Shown: positions 1 to 9,366 of the stretch, in pieces
Numbering within the stretch: position 1 is the first letter of the stretch
Layout of the letters: the number at the start of each line of letters is the position of its first letter
Origin: Flavobacteriaceae bacterium
GTDB lineage: Bacteria > Bacteroidota > Bacteroidia > Flavobacteriales > Flavobacteriaceae
DNA length: 64,000 nucleotides
Reading direction: 5' to 3'
Assembly: GCA_018402135.1 (NCBI GenBank)
Contig: JAGYJF010000003.1
Location: 620,001 to 684,000, forward strand
Translations under genes and position numbers: made by a program
The notes under the pieces: generated by a model
Database searches by the model: none
Told to the model about the DNA's origin: nothing
What the model saw: the letters and a program-made list of their open reading frames with translations, nothing else

Positions 1-85
1 AAACAGAATGTTTTAAACCAGACTTGGCATTGTAAACAAATATAATCTTCATTTGCTTGTAGTAGTAAAATCAAACGAGACCTTA

Positions 86-865
86 CTAAAAATCTAAAAA
101 TTTCACTGGATATTTTGCTTCGGTTAATTGAGTAATGACATCGGTTTTACCGTTGGTGTAAAATAGAATCTCTGGAGAATTTGAAGCGTTATTTTTTAAA
201 TTATGCATTGTTAACACCGCTTCAGTTTGTTTTGCCACGGCAAGGCCAGAATCTATAATTGTGACATTTTCGGGCAAAATGGTTTTCAAAATCGGAATCA
301 AATAGGGGTAGTGCGTGCAACCTAACACCAAATAATCTATTTGGGCATCGATCATAGGTTGCATATAGCTTTTGAGCAGTGTTTTTAATTCTGGTGAATG
401 TAAGGCGCCGTTTTCGATTAATTCTACTATCCCAGTGCCAGTTTGTTCAACAACGTTTATGTTTTGGCTGTATAAGTTGGTGGTTGCATGAAACAGCTCG
501 CTAGATAAAGTGCCTTTGGTTGCCAAAATGCCAATGCTTTTAGATTGAGATTGAAGTGCCGCAGGTTTTATCGCAGGTTCAATTCCGATAAAAGGCAAAT
601 GGTAATGTGCTCTTAAATGTGAAATGGCATTCGTTGTAGCGGTATTACAAGCTACAACAATGAGTTTGCATTTCATTTTAATAAGCAATTCAGTATTTTT
701 AATACTCAAGCGAATAATATCTTCTTTCGATTTGGTGCCGTAAGGGGCGTTGGCACTATCTGCTAAGTATATTAAAGACTCATTAGGAAGTAGTTGATGT
801 ATTTCCTTAAATATGGATGTACCACCAACACCAGAATCAAAAATACCAATAGATCGATTTTGCAT
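86..865 (-). CDS. murI: Glutamate racemase
   Basis: Converts L-glutamate to D-glutamate for peptidoglycan in the cytoplasm. The 259-aa product has the usual family length. It shows the N-terminal FDSGVGG motif with Asp10 and Ser11, and both catalytic cysteines: Cys73 in VACNTATT and Cys183 in LGCTHYP. The reading frame extends nine codons upstream to 892, but those residues are hydrophobic and overlap the terminator hairpin at 881-906, so the ATG at 865 is preferred. It is the last gene of the leftward envelope cluster and lies behind an apparent terminator, so it may be transcribed by read-through or from its own promoter. The first 85 bases of the window hold no gene I can support. Confidence 0.95.
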   Translation of the reverse strand: MQNRSIGIFDSGVGGTSIFKEIHQLLPNESLIYLADSANAPYGTKSKEDIIRLSIKNTELLIKMKCKLIVVACNTATTNAISHLRAHYHLPFIGIEPAIKPAALQSQSKSIGILATKGTLSSELFHATTNLYSQNINVVEQTGTGIVELIENGALHSPELKTLLKSYMQPMIDAQIDYLVLGCTHYPYLIPILKTILPENVTIIDSGLAVAKQTEAVLTMHNLKNNASNSPEILFYTNGKTDVITQLTEAKYPVKFLDF

Positions 866-868
866 ACT

Positions 869-906
869 CACAAAAATAAACAAGCCGCTCAATTAAAAGC
901 GGCTTG
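869..906 (-). terminator. Rho-independent terminator between ompH and murI
   Basis: A perfect 9-bp inverted repeat (CAAGCCGCT at 881-889, AGCGGCTTG at 898-906) encloses an 8-base loop. On the minus strand it is followed by TTTATTTTTG. It sits directly after the ompH stop codon and would end or attenuate the bamA–ompH transcript before murI. Confidence 0.7.
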
Positions 907-931
907 TTGAAATTTAATTTTTAAGAATGAA

Positions 932-1444
932 TTAGATGCCTAATTCTTTTTTAACATCTGCAATAAGGTCTTTTCCATCCGCCATTATTACAATACCGTT
1001 GTTAGGCGTAGATTCTAATACATAATCAAAACCTTGAGCTTTTGCTACTTTAACGATAGCAGCTTTCACTTTTTCAGTTATTGGTTTTAATAAATCGAAT
1101 TGCTTTTTTTGAAGATCTTCTTGTGCTTGACCTTGATATTCTCTAATGCTACGTTGCATAGTTTCAACCTCAGACATTCTTTTAGCGTTTTCATCATCCG
1201 TTTGAGACCCAGCTTCGGCATCGTATCGTTTTAATTTATTTTGATATTCAGCTATCATTTCTTCAATTGCGACTTGATACGTTTTTTCAAGTTTTTCAAT
1301 CTCGGCCTGAGCTGATTTTGTCTCTGGCATGGCACCAATAAGTGCTTGCGAATCGATATGAGCAACTTTGCTTTGTGCAGTGCTTAAGGTTGTTGCACCT
1401 AGAAATAGGGCAGTTGCAAATAAAATAGTTTTAAATTGTTTCAT
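932..1444 (-). CDS. ompH: OmpH/Skp-family periplasmic chaperone
   Basis: Skp-like chaperone that holds unfolded outer-membrane proteins in the periplasm and delivers them to the BAM machinery. The 170-aa product has a cleavable signal peptide (about residues 1-23, ending TLSTAQ), a central charged helical arm (about 45-125) and a C-terminal strand region (FDYVLESTPNNGIVIMADG), the normal OmpH layout and length. It lies 28 bp downstream of a second, longer OmpH paralogue and behind bamA, as is common in flavobacteria. It ends just before a terminator hairpin. Confidence 0.92.
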   Translation of the reverse strand: MKQFKTILFATALFLGATTLSTAQSKVAHIDSQALIGAMPETKSAQAEIEKLEKTYQVAIEEMIAEYQNKLKRYDAEAGSQTDDENAKRMSEVETMQRSIREYQGQAQEDLQKKQFDLLKPITEKVKAAIVKVAKAQGFDYVLESTPNNGIVIMADGKDLIADVKKELGI

Positions 1445-1472
1445 GTGTTTAAATGTTACTATTGTGTATTAA

Positions 1473-2810
1473 TTAATTGTTTTTAATTGAGTCTGTTTTT
1501 TTCTCTGCTTCTTCTTTTGCTTTTTTGCGGTCTTCTAATATTTTCTTTTTGCGGTCTTCTAATTCTTTTCTGCGGTCTTCTCTTTCGTCAATTTTCTTTT
1601 GGCGTTCAGCTTCCATTTTCTCTTTTGCTGTTAATGGTTTTTCCGCAGCTGTAGAATCTTTAGTTTTTTCTACGGGCTTCTCATCTGTATTTATAGTTTG
1701 AGCTTTTTTTGCGTCTAAAATTTCTTGCCTTTTTTCTTCGCGTTCTTTTATTTTTCTAGCTCTTTCTTCGGCCATTAGTTCCTGTGGCGTTTTCACTTTC
1801 GCGTCAGATATGGAGTCTTTGGTTACTGTCTTTTTATCTTCTTCTTGATCTTCTTTTCCTATGGTTGGTGGGGTGCTTATATTTCTTGCTTCTAAAGCTT
1901 CTTGTCTTTTTTCTTCTCGCTCTTTTAATTTTTGAGCACGTTGCTCTGCCATCAATTCTTGCGGTGTTTTACCAGAATCAGCATTTACTTTTGCCGCATC
2001 GGTGGTTTCTGTGTCGGTCGTATTTCGACCACTATTGCCCATTTTAGCTTCTCTTGCTTTGGCACGTTCGTCGATTATTTGTTGTCTTCTAGCTGCCGCT
2101 GCTTCTTTTGCAGCTTCTCTTTCTTCTAGTTGTTGTTGCCGTCTTGCTTCTGCTTCCTTTCTTTTAGCCTCTTTCTTCTCTTCCAGAGCTTTTTGTCTAT
2201 CTTCCAGACTTTCATTTATTTCTGGAACTAATTCTTCCGCTTCCGCGTCACGACGTTCTTCCTTGGTTTGAGCTTGTTTACGACCAGTGGATCTTGTTAT
2301 ACTTCTTAAAACTTGTTCGCTAATATCATATTGCTTAGCTGAAAACAGCATGGTTAAATCGGCAGATTTATCAAAAATAAAATCGTAATTTCTGGCTTCT
2401 GCAATTTCTTGTACCGTTGCAAAAATCTGATCTTGTACAGGTTGAACTAGTTGATTTTTTTGTGTAATTAAATCGCCTTCTGGTCCAAATCTTTTTTGTT
2501 GATAATCCAACACCTCATTTTCTTCAATTTTAATGTCTTCTAAACGTTCTTCGTAAAGTTCTTTTGTTAGCAAAATACGTTCGGCTTCAAGCTCTTGCTT
2601 TTTGGTTTCTATAGCATTGAGCTTCTTATCGATTTCAGATTTCCATTCTATAACTTTTTTATCGAGCTGAGAATTCGCATCGGTATAGTTAGGTACATTT
2701 TCTAAAATGTATTCCGTGTCTATATAAGCAATTCTTATACCTCTTTGCGCATGCGTTGAAAGCGTTGTAAAAACAGCTAGTGTTACAATATAAAGAACGT
2801 TGTATTTCAT
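1473..2810 (-). CDS. OmpH-family protein with long charged C-terminal extension
   Basis: Periplasmic chaperone-like protein of 445 aa, much longer than the usual 160-180 aa. Residues 1-21 form a signal peptide (ending THAQ) and about 22-170 form the OmpH/Skp domain. Residues from about 180 to 445 are extremely rich in Lys, Glu, Arg and Ala, and are predicted to be a long helix or coiled coil. Inside this tail a 29-residue unit beginning TPQELMAE occurs twice (about 281-309 and 340-368), with a third degenerate unit starting TAKEKMEAERQ. It sits between bamA and the short ompH. The chaperone role is inferred from the family; the job of the tail is unknown. Confidence 0.85.
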   Translation of the reverse strand: MKYNVLYIVTLAVFTTLSTHAQRGIRIAYIDTEYILENVPNYTDANSQLDKKVIEWKSEIDKKLNAIETKKQELEAERILLTKELYEERLEDIKIEENEVLDYQQKRFGPEGDLITQKNQLVQPVQDQIFATVQEIAEARNYDFIFDKSADLTMLFSAKQYDISEQVLRSITRSTGRKQAQTKEERRDAEAEELVPEINESLEDRQKALEEKKEAKRKEAEARRQQQLEEREAAKEAAAARRQQIIDERAKAREAKMGNSGRNTTDTETTDAAKVNADSGKTPQELMAEQRAQKLKEREEKRQEALEARNISTPPTIGKEDQEEDKKTVTKDSISDAKVKTPQELMAEERARKIKEREEKRQEILDAKKAQTINTDEKPVEKTKDSTAAEKPLTAKEKMEAERQKKIDEREDRRKELEDRKKKILEDRKKAKEEAEKKTDSIKNN

Positions 2811-2913
2811 TTAAGTATATTATTTATGTTATCCATATAACGAAATAAATCTTGAAAAATTTTAACACTGTTATGAATTACTTAAATCTACGTTAGAAAA
2901 TATCGTGCCAAAC

Positions 2914-5457
2914 TTAAAATTGTTGTCCAATGATAAAGTGGGTTTCCCATCCATTTTTCTGCGTTTGCCCAGGTAACGGATCGAAACCATGTCCAAAATC
3001 TATACCTAATAATCCGAATGCTGGCATAAAGATTCTAATACCAAATCCAGCTGAACGCTGCATATTAAATGGATTGTATTCTCTAAAGTTATCAAAAGAA
3101 GCACCAGCTTCTAAAAATCCGAGTGCGAAAATCTTTGCCCCAGCACCCAAGGTGATTGGATGTCTAAGTTCTAACGAAAATTTATTGTAAATCGTTCCAC
3201 CATCAACTGTCGATAAAGACTGGTTTGGATAACCTCTTAATTGCACAACTTCGCGTCCGTCCAAAGCAAAATTTCCTAAACCGTCACCACCTAAAAAGAA
3301 ACGTTCAAAAGGTATGATACCTCTATCGTTGTTGTAGGCACCTAGAAAACCAAACTCTATATTAGATCGCAATACAAATTGCTTAAATAATGTCGTATAA
3401 TAATCACCTCTAAATTTTACTTTGTAAAATTCAAGCCATTTAAACCGTTCTTGATCTATTTCACCGATTCGTTGAAAGTCGCTTGGGTCAGCTGGATTTA
3501 AGCTTTCTCTTTCTTCGCTCAACGCACCGTAATCAATGTTATTAAAAAGTGAGTAGGGTAGCGATAATTTAGCTGAAATACTAAAATTGGAGCCACCAGT
3601 AGGAAAAATAGGATCGGTATAGGTGCTATTTCTTGATAGCGCAACAGTGTACGATAGGTTATTGGCATAGCCGTTACCAAAGGTAAATAAACCTGTATTA
3701 TAATTATTTAAACTGTAATGCTGAAGTCCAACAGACTGTGACAATAAAAAGAAATCGTCTGGAACTGTTAAACGTTTTGCTAAACCAACCGAGATACCAG
3801 TAATATTAAAACTACGACTTCTATCGGCTCTTCTGCTAAAAGGATCAAACAAAAACTGTTTTGTTTGTGATAGCGACACCGATAGTTGTTGTGGTCTTTT
3901 TCCACCTAACCATGGTTCGCTAAACGTAAAACTAAATGTTTGAAAAAACTGACTGGCTTGTAAACGCAAAGCCAAGGTTTGACCATCTCCGCGAGGGACA
4001 GGTTTGTAGGCGTCTTTTTTGAAAATATCTTTAATAGCAAAATTATTAAAAGAAAGTCCAAGCGTTCCTATAAATCCACCACCACCGAAACCACCTTGCA
4101 ATTCAATTTGACTTGAACCTTGTTCAACCACTGAATATTGAATGTCGAGTGTTCCCGAATTGGGATCTGGGTTTTTGATATCGGGTGTTATTTGTTGTCC
4201 ATCAAAAAAGCCTAACTGCCCCAATTCACGAACGGTTCTTATTATGTTAGATTTCTGGTACAGTTGACCTGGACGTGTGCGTAGTTCGCGGTAAATTACC
4301 CTATCATTTGTTATTTCATTTCCAATGACAGTAACACTATTTAAATAGGCTGGTTTGCCTTCAGTTATTCTAATTTCAAGGTCTATTATATTGCCATCTG
4401 CCCCAGTTTCTACGGGGTTTATGGTTGAAAACAAATAGCCACTATCTTGATAAAGGTTGGTAAGGTTAACGCCATCAGGACGCGTATTATCTTCAATACG
4501 CTTAGCTAGTTCAACACCATTATAAGTTGAGCCTTCAGTTATTTTTAAAACGGACATCAACTCTCGGTTTGAGTAAACGGTATTGCCAACAAAGTTTATT
4601 TTTCCGAAAGTATATTTTGAACCTTCGTTTACTTCTATGTTTAATGAAATGGTATTGTCATCATTTTTAATAATGGTATCCGAAACTACTCTGGCATCGC
4701 GATATCCATTTTCTTTATATAAGTCTACGAGTGATACAAGGTCTTCTTTAAAGTCGGCTTCAATATATTTTGAACGTTTCAGTATTCTAAACAGAAACCT
4801 TTGTTTGGTATTTTTGAAGGATTTTCGCAATTTTTTATCTTTGAAAACTGCGTTACCTTCAAAGTCAATACTTTTTATTTTTACCTTTTCCTTTTGATCA
4901 ATATCTACAAGCATATTGACACGGCTTTTTTCTATAGAGTCTTTTACTTCTGTAGTTATAATATTCACTTCAGCATTAAAATAACCCTTTTTCTTGTATT
5001 TGTTGGTTAAATAACTTTTGGTGGTTGTTATTAAATTTTCAGTTACTTTAGTGCCTTTTTGAAGTTTATTTTCGTTTATGATTTCTTCAAACTTGCCTTT
5101 TTTAACACCTTGTATTTTTACAGTATTTAATTCGGGTAAATCGGAAAGTTCAATTTCTAAAAATACGGTATCATTCGCAAATCTTGAGGCATAAATATCA
5201 ATACTACTGAATAGATTTGAACGCCATAATTTTTTGATTGCATTACTTATTTTTTCACCAGGAATCTTGATAATATCATCTTTTCTAAGACCTGAATAAG
5301 CAACAATAGTTTGTGAACCAAATGAAGTATTTCCCGTAACTTCAATTTCACCAATTACATAGGATTTGCCTGTGTCGAATGAATATTCCTGAGCTAATAA
5401 TGATGGGCCTATTATAAAAATAAGGATTAATATAAAGATATTACGTTGCGTTTTCAA
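2914..5457 (-). CDS. bamA: Outer membrane protein assembly factor BamA
   Basis: Omp85-family core of the BAM complex, which inserts beta-barrel proteins into the outer membrane. The product is 847 aa: a signal peptide (about 1-22), successive POTRA domains (about 28-430, with repeated GN...F/Y motifs such as IEVTGNTSF, IDFEGNAVF, INFVGNTVY and VTVIGNEIT) and a C-terminal 16-strand barrel domain (about 450-847) ending in an aromatic residue (FIIGQQF). Length and layout are normal for Bacteroidetes BamA. It follows uppS by 9 bp and precedes two OmpH chaperones, forming an envelope-biogenesis operon. Confidence 0.95.
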   Translation of the reverse strand: MKTQRNIFILILIFIIGPSLLAQEYSFDTGKSYVIGEIEVTGNTSFGSQTIVAYSGLRKDDIIKIPGEKISNAIKKLWRSNLFSSIDIYASRFANDTVFLEIELSDLPELNTVKIQGVKKGKFEEIINENKLQKGTKVTENLITTTKSYLTNKYKKKGYFNAEVNIITTEVKDSIEKSRVNMLVDIDQKEKVKIKSIDFEGNAVFKDKKLRKSFKNTKQRFLFRILKRSKYIEADFKEDLVSLVDLYKENGYRDARVVSDTIIKNDDNTISLNIEVNEGSKYTFGKINFVGNTVYSNRELMSVLKITEGSTYNGVELAKRIEDNTRPDGVNLTNLYQDSGYLFSTINPVETGADGNIIDLEIRITEGKPAYLNSVTVIGNEITNDRVIYRELRTRPGQLYQKSNIIRTVRELGQLGFFDGQQITPDIKNPDPNSGTLDIQYSVVEQGSSQIELQGGFGGGGFIGTLGLSFNNFAIKDIFKKDAYKPVPRGDGQTLALRLQASQFFQTFSFTFSEPWLGGKRPQQLSVSLSQTKQFLFDPFSRRADRSRSFNITGISVGLAKRLTVPDDFFLLSQSVGLQHYSLNNYNTGLFTFGNGYANNLSYTVALSRNSTYTDPIFPTGGSNFSISAKLSLPYSLFNNIDYGALSEERESLNPADPSDFQRIGEIDQERFKWLEFYKVKFRGDYYTTLFKQFVLRSNIEFGFLGAYNNDRGIIPFERFFLGGDGLGNFALDGREVVQLRGYPNQSLSTVDGGTIYNKFSLELRHPITLGAGAKIFALGFLEAGASFDNFREYNPFNMQRSAGFGIRIFMPAFGLLGIDFGHGFDPLPGQTQKNGWETHFIIGQQF

Positions 5458-5466
5458 ATTTTTTGA

Positions 5467-6210
5467 TTATTTGCTAAGTTGTTCACTTGTTTTACCAAAT
5501 CTTCTTTCACGTTGTTCATAGCACTTAAGGGCTTTATGTAAATCTTCCTTTTGAAAGTCTGGCCAAAGAATATCAGTAAAGTATAATTCGGCATAGGCAA
5601 TTTGCCAAAGTAAAAAATTACTAATTCTTTGTTCTCCGCTAGTCCTAATTAGCAAGTCAACATCTGGTAAATTTTGCGTGTAAAGATGATTATTAATTAT
5701 TGATTCATCAATAGAATCTATTGAAATTATATTATTTTTAACGTTGCTACTAATGGCCTTAACCGCATTAATTAACTCTTCTCTTGAGCCATAACTTAAT
5801 GCTAAGGTTAAAATCATGTGTGTGTTTGATTTTGTTTTATCGATTACCTCTAGCAATTCTTTGTGCGCATTTTTAGGCAGCTCATTGATATTGCCAATAG
5901 CCATAAGTTTTATATTGTTGTCCTGAAGTGTTTTAATTTCTTTTTTTAATGATTTCACTAATAATTTCATTAAAGTATTTACTTCAGTTTTGGGTCTATT
6001 CCAGTTTTCGGTTGAAAAAGCGTATAAGGTAAGATGTTCAATTCCAATTTCTGCACAGGCTTCTACAGTAGTTCTAACCGATTTTGTGCCGTTTTCATGC
6101 CCTATAATGCGCAACATGCCTTTTTGCTTAGCCCATCTACCGTTGCCATCCATAATTATGGCAAGATGTTTTGGTAATTTATCGGGATGAAATTGAGGTT
6201 TACTTTCCAT
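5467..6210 (-). CDS. uppS: Undecaprenyl diphosphate synthase (isoprenyl transferase)
   Basis: Cis-prenyltransferase that condenses isopentenyl-PP onto farnesyl-PP to make the undecaprenyl carrier lipid for peptidoglycan and glycan export. The product is 247 aa, the typical length. It carries the signature IIMDGNGRWAKQKG with catalytic Asp21, the LTLYAFSTENWNRP motif, and the C-terminal DLLIRTSGEQRISNFLLWQIAYAELYF substrate-binding motif. The start codon directly abuts the stop of the DUF6089 gene (6211), so the two are translationally close, and bamA follows by 9 bp. Confidence 0.96.
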   Translation of the reverse strand: MESKPQFHPDKLPKHLAIIMDGNGRWAKQKGMLRIIGHENGTKSVRTTVEACAEIGIEHLTLYAFSTENWNRPKTEVNTLMKLLVKSLKKEIKTLQDNNIKLMAIGNINELPKNAHKELLEVIDKTKSNTHMILTLALSYGSREELINAVKAISSNVKNNIISIDSIDESIINNHLYTQNLPDVDLLIRTSGEQRISNFLLWQIAYAELYFTDILWPDFQKEDLHKALKCYEQRERRFGKTSEQLSK

Positions 6211-6900
6211 TTAGTAAGAGCAATAACAGGGTCTTTGGCCGAAGGTGTAAGTTAAGGTTATTCCAGTAAAAACGTACCAATCATTACTGTTGGTGTTACC
6301 GAAACTTAAATTCTGTCTAAAATCTGCATCAGGCATACTGCCATCTAATTCGTCGCTAAAGGTATATCTAGCACCAACTTCACCGGCTAAAATAATGTGA
6401 TTGGTTATCGTTGTTTTGATGCCAAAGACTATGGGTATTCCAAAAGCCCAACTAGTGGTGTTTTCTGAACGGTAATCGCCAGTGGCAGTAAAAAAATAAT
6501 TATCGTGATGCGCTACAGAAATACCCGTATATAAGTAAGGTGTTGTTTTATTACCAGTAATATGTAAATCAAAATCAAAAAAAGTGAATTCCATACCAGC
6601 TGATAATTCTACTATATCATTTTCAAAAGAATAATTTCTTGCAATACGCTTGTTATCAATTGATTTACTATCAATACCTTCTAATTTGGCATAAGTTAAT
6701 GAGGCCCGAAAGGAATGTCTTGGACTTCTATTCCATTTCAATAGACCACCAATAGCAAGATTATTGGGTGCAATATAAGTAGTTGCTCCAACATCTCCAA
6801 TAAAATTACTTCCACCTAAAAACACGCCAATTTCATATATTTGGGCACTTGTGGTCCCGATGATAAAAAAGCTTAATAAAACTATGATTTTGTGCCTCAT
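6211..6900 (-). CDS. DUF6089-type outer membrane beta-barrel protein
   Basis: A 229-aa exported protein. It has a signal peptide (about 1-19, ending GTTSAQ) followed by alternating amphipathic strands typical of a small outer-membrane barrel. The sequence just after the signal (IYEIGVFLGGSNFIGDVGATTYI) matches the DUF6089 family that Bacteroidetes keep between nadK and uppS. No catalytic motif is visible, and its exact role in envelope assembly is not known. Placement with uppS and bamA suggests an envelope function. Confidence 0.82.
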   Translation of the reverse strand: MRHKIIVLLSFFIIGTTSAQIYEIGVFLGGSNFIGDVGATTYIAPNNLAIGGLLKWNRSPRHSFRASLTYAKLEGIDSKSIDNKRIARNYSFENDIVELSAGMEFTFFDFDLHITGNKTTPYLYTGISVAHHDNYFFTATGDYRSENTTSWAFGIPIVFGIKTTITNHIILAGEVGARYTFSDELDGSMPDADFRQNLSFGNTNSNDWYVFTGITLTYTFGQRPCYCSY

Positions 6901-6999
6901 AAATTTTTAAAAGTTTGCAAATATAACAATAATGATTAGCCTATTACAATTTGAGTACAATTGTCTTAGTGATTAACACCAAAGCGTCAAAATTATTGT

Positions 7000-7884
7000 T
7001 TAATTGCGCCTATCTTCACCCCAAAGTAGTTTTTTTCTCAAGGTATTTAAAAAGCTTTCGCTTACAAGTTCTATCATATTTATTTTAAATTCAGCTCTCT
7101 TTATCGTTATTACGGTATCATTCGAAAGGGTAAATAATCGGCTATCTAATGATAGCAAAAAATCGTCTTCTCTACCATTAACTTTTAATTGAATAGATGT
7201 AGAATCTGGTATTACTAAAGGTCTAGCGTTGAGGTTATGTGGTGCGATCGGCGTAATAACAAAATTGCCGGCTTGAGGCGTGATAACCGGGCCACCACAA
7301 CTTAAAGAATATCCAGTAGAACCTGTTGGTGTTGCTATGATCAAACCATCAGCCCAATATGAAGTGAGATATTCGTTATCTAAATGCGTATCTACCGATA
7401 TCATGGAAGTAGTATTTTTTCGACTTACAGCTACTTCATTTAAAGCAAAGTTGATAGTTGACAAAGCAATGTTAACCGGATTTGTAGTGACAGACACCAA
7501 ACTACGCTCGGAAATTTTATAATTATTATTGAAAATATCTTTAAAAGCCGACTCAATTTCGTTGGTTTGAATAGTTGCTAAAAAACCTAACCTGCCAGTG
7601 TTAATACCAACTATTGGGACACCAGAGGTTTTTACATGGGTAATCGCTCTTAAAATGGTGCCGTCGCCGCCAATACTAACCAGCAAATCAAAACTAGCGT
7701 CAATATTGTTGAAGGTTTGATATGAAAACTTATTAGCAAGTTCTTCAAATTTATGTTGAATGAATTTGGCAAACTCTGGTTCTAAATACATCTCGGCTTT
7801 GTAACTGTCAAGACATTTTAATAACATTGCCAAGCTATCTTGTGTGCTATGATGAAATTGCTGACCGAATATTGCTATTTTCAA
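7000..7884 (-). CDS. nadK: NAD kinase
   Basis: Phosphorylates NAD+ to NADP+ in the cytoplasm. The product is 294 aa, the usual bacterial length. It shows the GGDGT motif at residues 72-76 (LVSIGGDGTILRA), the LNEVAVSR segment with the conserved Asn-Glu pair, and the glycine-rich ADGLIIATPTGSTGYSLSCGGP block characteristic of the family. It is 22 bp downstream of the CBS-domain gene and part of the leftward cluster. Confidence 0.96.
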   Translation of the reverse strand: MKIAIFGQQFHHSTQDSLAMLLKCLDSYKAEMYLEPEFAKFIQHKFEELANKFSYQTFNNIDASFDLLVSIGGDGTILRAITHVKTSGVPIVGINTGRLGFLATIQTNEIESAFKDIFNNNYKISERSLVSVTTNPVNIALSTINFALNEVAVSRKNTTSMISVDTHLDNEYLTSYWADGLIIATPTGSTGYSLSCGGPVITPQAGNFVITPIAPHNLNARPLVIPDSTSIQLKVNGREDDFLLSLDSRLFTLSNDTVITIKRAEFKINMIELVSESFLNTLRKKLLWGEDRRN

Positions 7885-7906
7885 AGTAGTAATTGTGAGA
7901 AGTTAA

Positions 7907-8563
7907 TTAAAAATCTAAATATTTATTTAAATAGTCCGAACGCTCTTTTAAGTTCTCAATATAGGTATCTTCTTCAATGCCCGAGACAATATTATAACCA
8001 TAGCGTCTAAAGGATTGAAGCACGTCATTCATACCAGTTTGGCCAATTTTAACTGTAAGCTGAACTTTGTCGTTTACCATTTGCGAGATAAATGCACCGT
8101 AAATCTTGGCGTTGTTCGATTCAACAATTTGGCTAATTTCACTAAATGAATAGTCGTTCAAACCTTTTTCAACTATGATAATGCCACCGGATTCTGCAAA
8201 AAATGGAGTTTCATTAAATAATCCTATAACATCGTTTAGTTCATAATAACCTAAGTAAGTATTGTTGCCATCTAAAATAGGCATCACATTACTATTATTT
8301 TGAGCAAAAGACTCTAATACATCAAGCCAAGTACTGGTGTCGCGAACAAAAAAACCTTCAATTGAATAGGTGATATCACCTAAAACAATAGGCGATTCAA
8401 AACAATGTGCATCAGTTTCAGAAATGCAACCAATATAAATATCTCCATTTTTAACCGGAATATGGGTATAAGTAAGCTGACTAAACATCAATTTCACATC
8501 ACCGATCGTGTCAGAAATATTAAGAGGTTTTAAGTCGTTTATGATAAGATTATACAATTGCAT
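7907..8563 (-). CDS. CBS-domain protein
   Basis: A 218-aa cytoplasmic protein. Two CBS motifs occupy about residues 5-130; such modules bind adenosyl ligands and regulate partners. The C-terminal half (about 135-218) resembles an ACT-like regulatory fold by its pattern (IIVEKGLNDYSFSEISQIVESNNAKI, then RRYGYNIVSG). It is the first gene of the leftward nadK–bamA cluster and diverges from pdxJ. An octamer TAATTTTG in the 90-bp divergent gap matches the Bacteroidetes -7 consensus on the minus strand, but no good -33 element accompanies it. The ligand and partner are unknown. Confidence 0.8.
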   Translation of the reverse strand: MQLYNLIINDLKPLNISDTIGDVKLMFSQLTYTHIPVKNGDIYIGCISETDAHCFESPIVLGDITYSIEGFFVRDTSTWLDVLESFAQNNSNVMPILDGNNTYLGYYELNDVIGLFNETPFFAESGGIIIVEKGLNDYSFSEISQIVESNNAKIYGAFISQMVNDKVQLTVKIGQTGMNDVLQSFRRYGYNIVSGIEEDTYIENLKERSDYLNKYLDF

Positions 8564-8625
8564 CTCCCAATTTATTGAATGTGCAAATTAATCAAAATTA
8601 ACTGTAATTAGCCCCTTGTTGTTTG

Positions 8626-8633
8626 TATTTTTG
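8626..8633 (+). promoter_or_regulatory. Possible -7 element of pdxJ promoter
   Basis: The octamer TATTTTTG fits the Bacteroidetes sigma-A -7 consensus TAnnTTTG and lies 19 bp before the chosen pdxJ ATG. A convincing -33 TTTG at the usual spacing was not seen, so the call is tentative. Confidence 0.35.
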
Positions 8634-8652
8634 CACTTTAAAATTTGTTGAG

Positions 8653-9366
8653 ATGACAAAATTAAGCGTAAATATTAATAAGATTGCCACACTTAGAAAT
8701 GCAAGGGGTGGCAATGTGCCAAACGTTGTAGAATTCGCAAAAGATGCCCAGCGTTTTGGTGCACAGGGCATTACTATTCACCCCAGACCAGACCAACGCC
8801 ACATTACTTATAAGGATGTACATGATCTAAAACCCGCTGTATATACAGAGTACAATATTGAAGGCAATCCAATTCAAGAATTTATAGACATCGTTTTAAA
8901 AGTAAAACCAACGCAAGTAACTTTGGTGCCAGACGCAGTTGATGCCATTACTTCAAATGCTGGTTGGGATACAAAAAAACACCAACAGTTTTTATCTGAG
9001 GTTATTTCAGAATTTAAACGCAACGGTATAAGAACTTCCATTTTTGTCGATCCTAATTTAAGTCATATTGAAGGTGCCAAACTCACAGGTACTGATAGAA
9101 TTGAACTCTACACCGAAGCCTTCGCACATCAATATGAACTGGGTAATTTTGACGCCATCAAGCCTTACACTGCTTGCGCAGGATTAGCTGTGGAATTAGG
9201 TTTGGGTATCAATGCAGGTCATGATTTGTCTTTGAGCAATATCCAGTTTTTTAAACAAAATATCCCAGAATTATTAGAAGTTTCTATCGGACATGCCCTA
9301 ATTGCCGAAAGTTTGTATTTAGGAGTTGAAAACGTGATTCAAATGTATCTTCAAAAATTAAAGTAA
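8653..9366 (+). CDS. pdxJ: Pyridoxine 5'-phosphate synthase
   Basis: Last step of the DXP-dependent vitamin B6 pathway: condenses 3-amino-2-oxopropyl phosphate with deoxyxylulose 5-phosphate. The product is 237 aa, the standard length. It begins MTKLSVNINKIATLRNARGG and contains ITIHPRPDQRHI (active-site His), VTLVPD, and the C-terminal SIGHALIAESLYLG motif. The frame extends ten codons upstream, but MTKLSVNIN is the family start and the -7-like element overlaps that extension. The stop overlaps the next start (TAATG), so the downstream hydrolase is translationally coupled. Confidence 0.95.
   Translation: MTKLSVNINKIATLRNARGGNVPNVVEFAKDAQRFGAQGITIHPRPDQRHITYKDVHDLKPAVYTEYNIEGNPIQEFIDIVLKVKPTQVTLVPDAVDAITSNAGWDTKKHQQFLSEVISEFKRNGIRTSIFVDPNLSHIEGAKLTGTDRIELYTEAFAHQYELGNFDAIKPYTACAGLAVELGLGINAGHDLSLSNIQFFKQNIPELLEVSIGHALIAESLYLGVENVIQMYLQKLK

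Noticed and set aside
1477..2271. Several plus-strand open frames opposite the long OmpH paralogue
   Set aside because: They are rich in Ser, Phe and Leu, as expected from the complement of Lys/Glu/Arg codons; they are antisense shadows.
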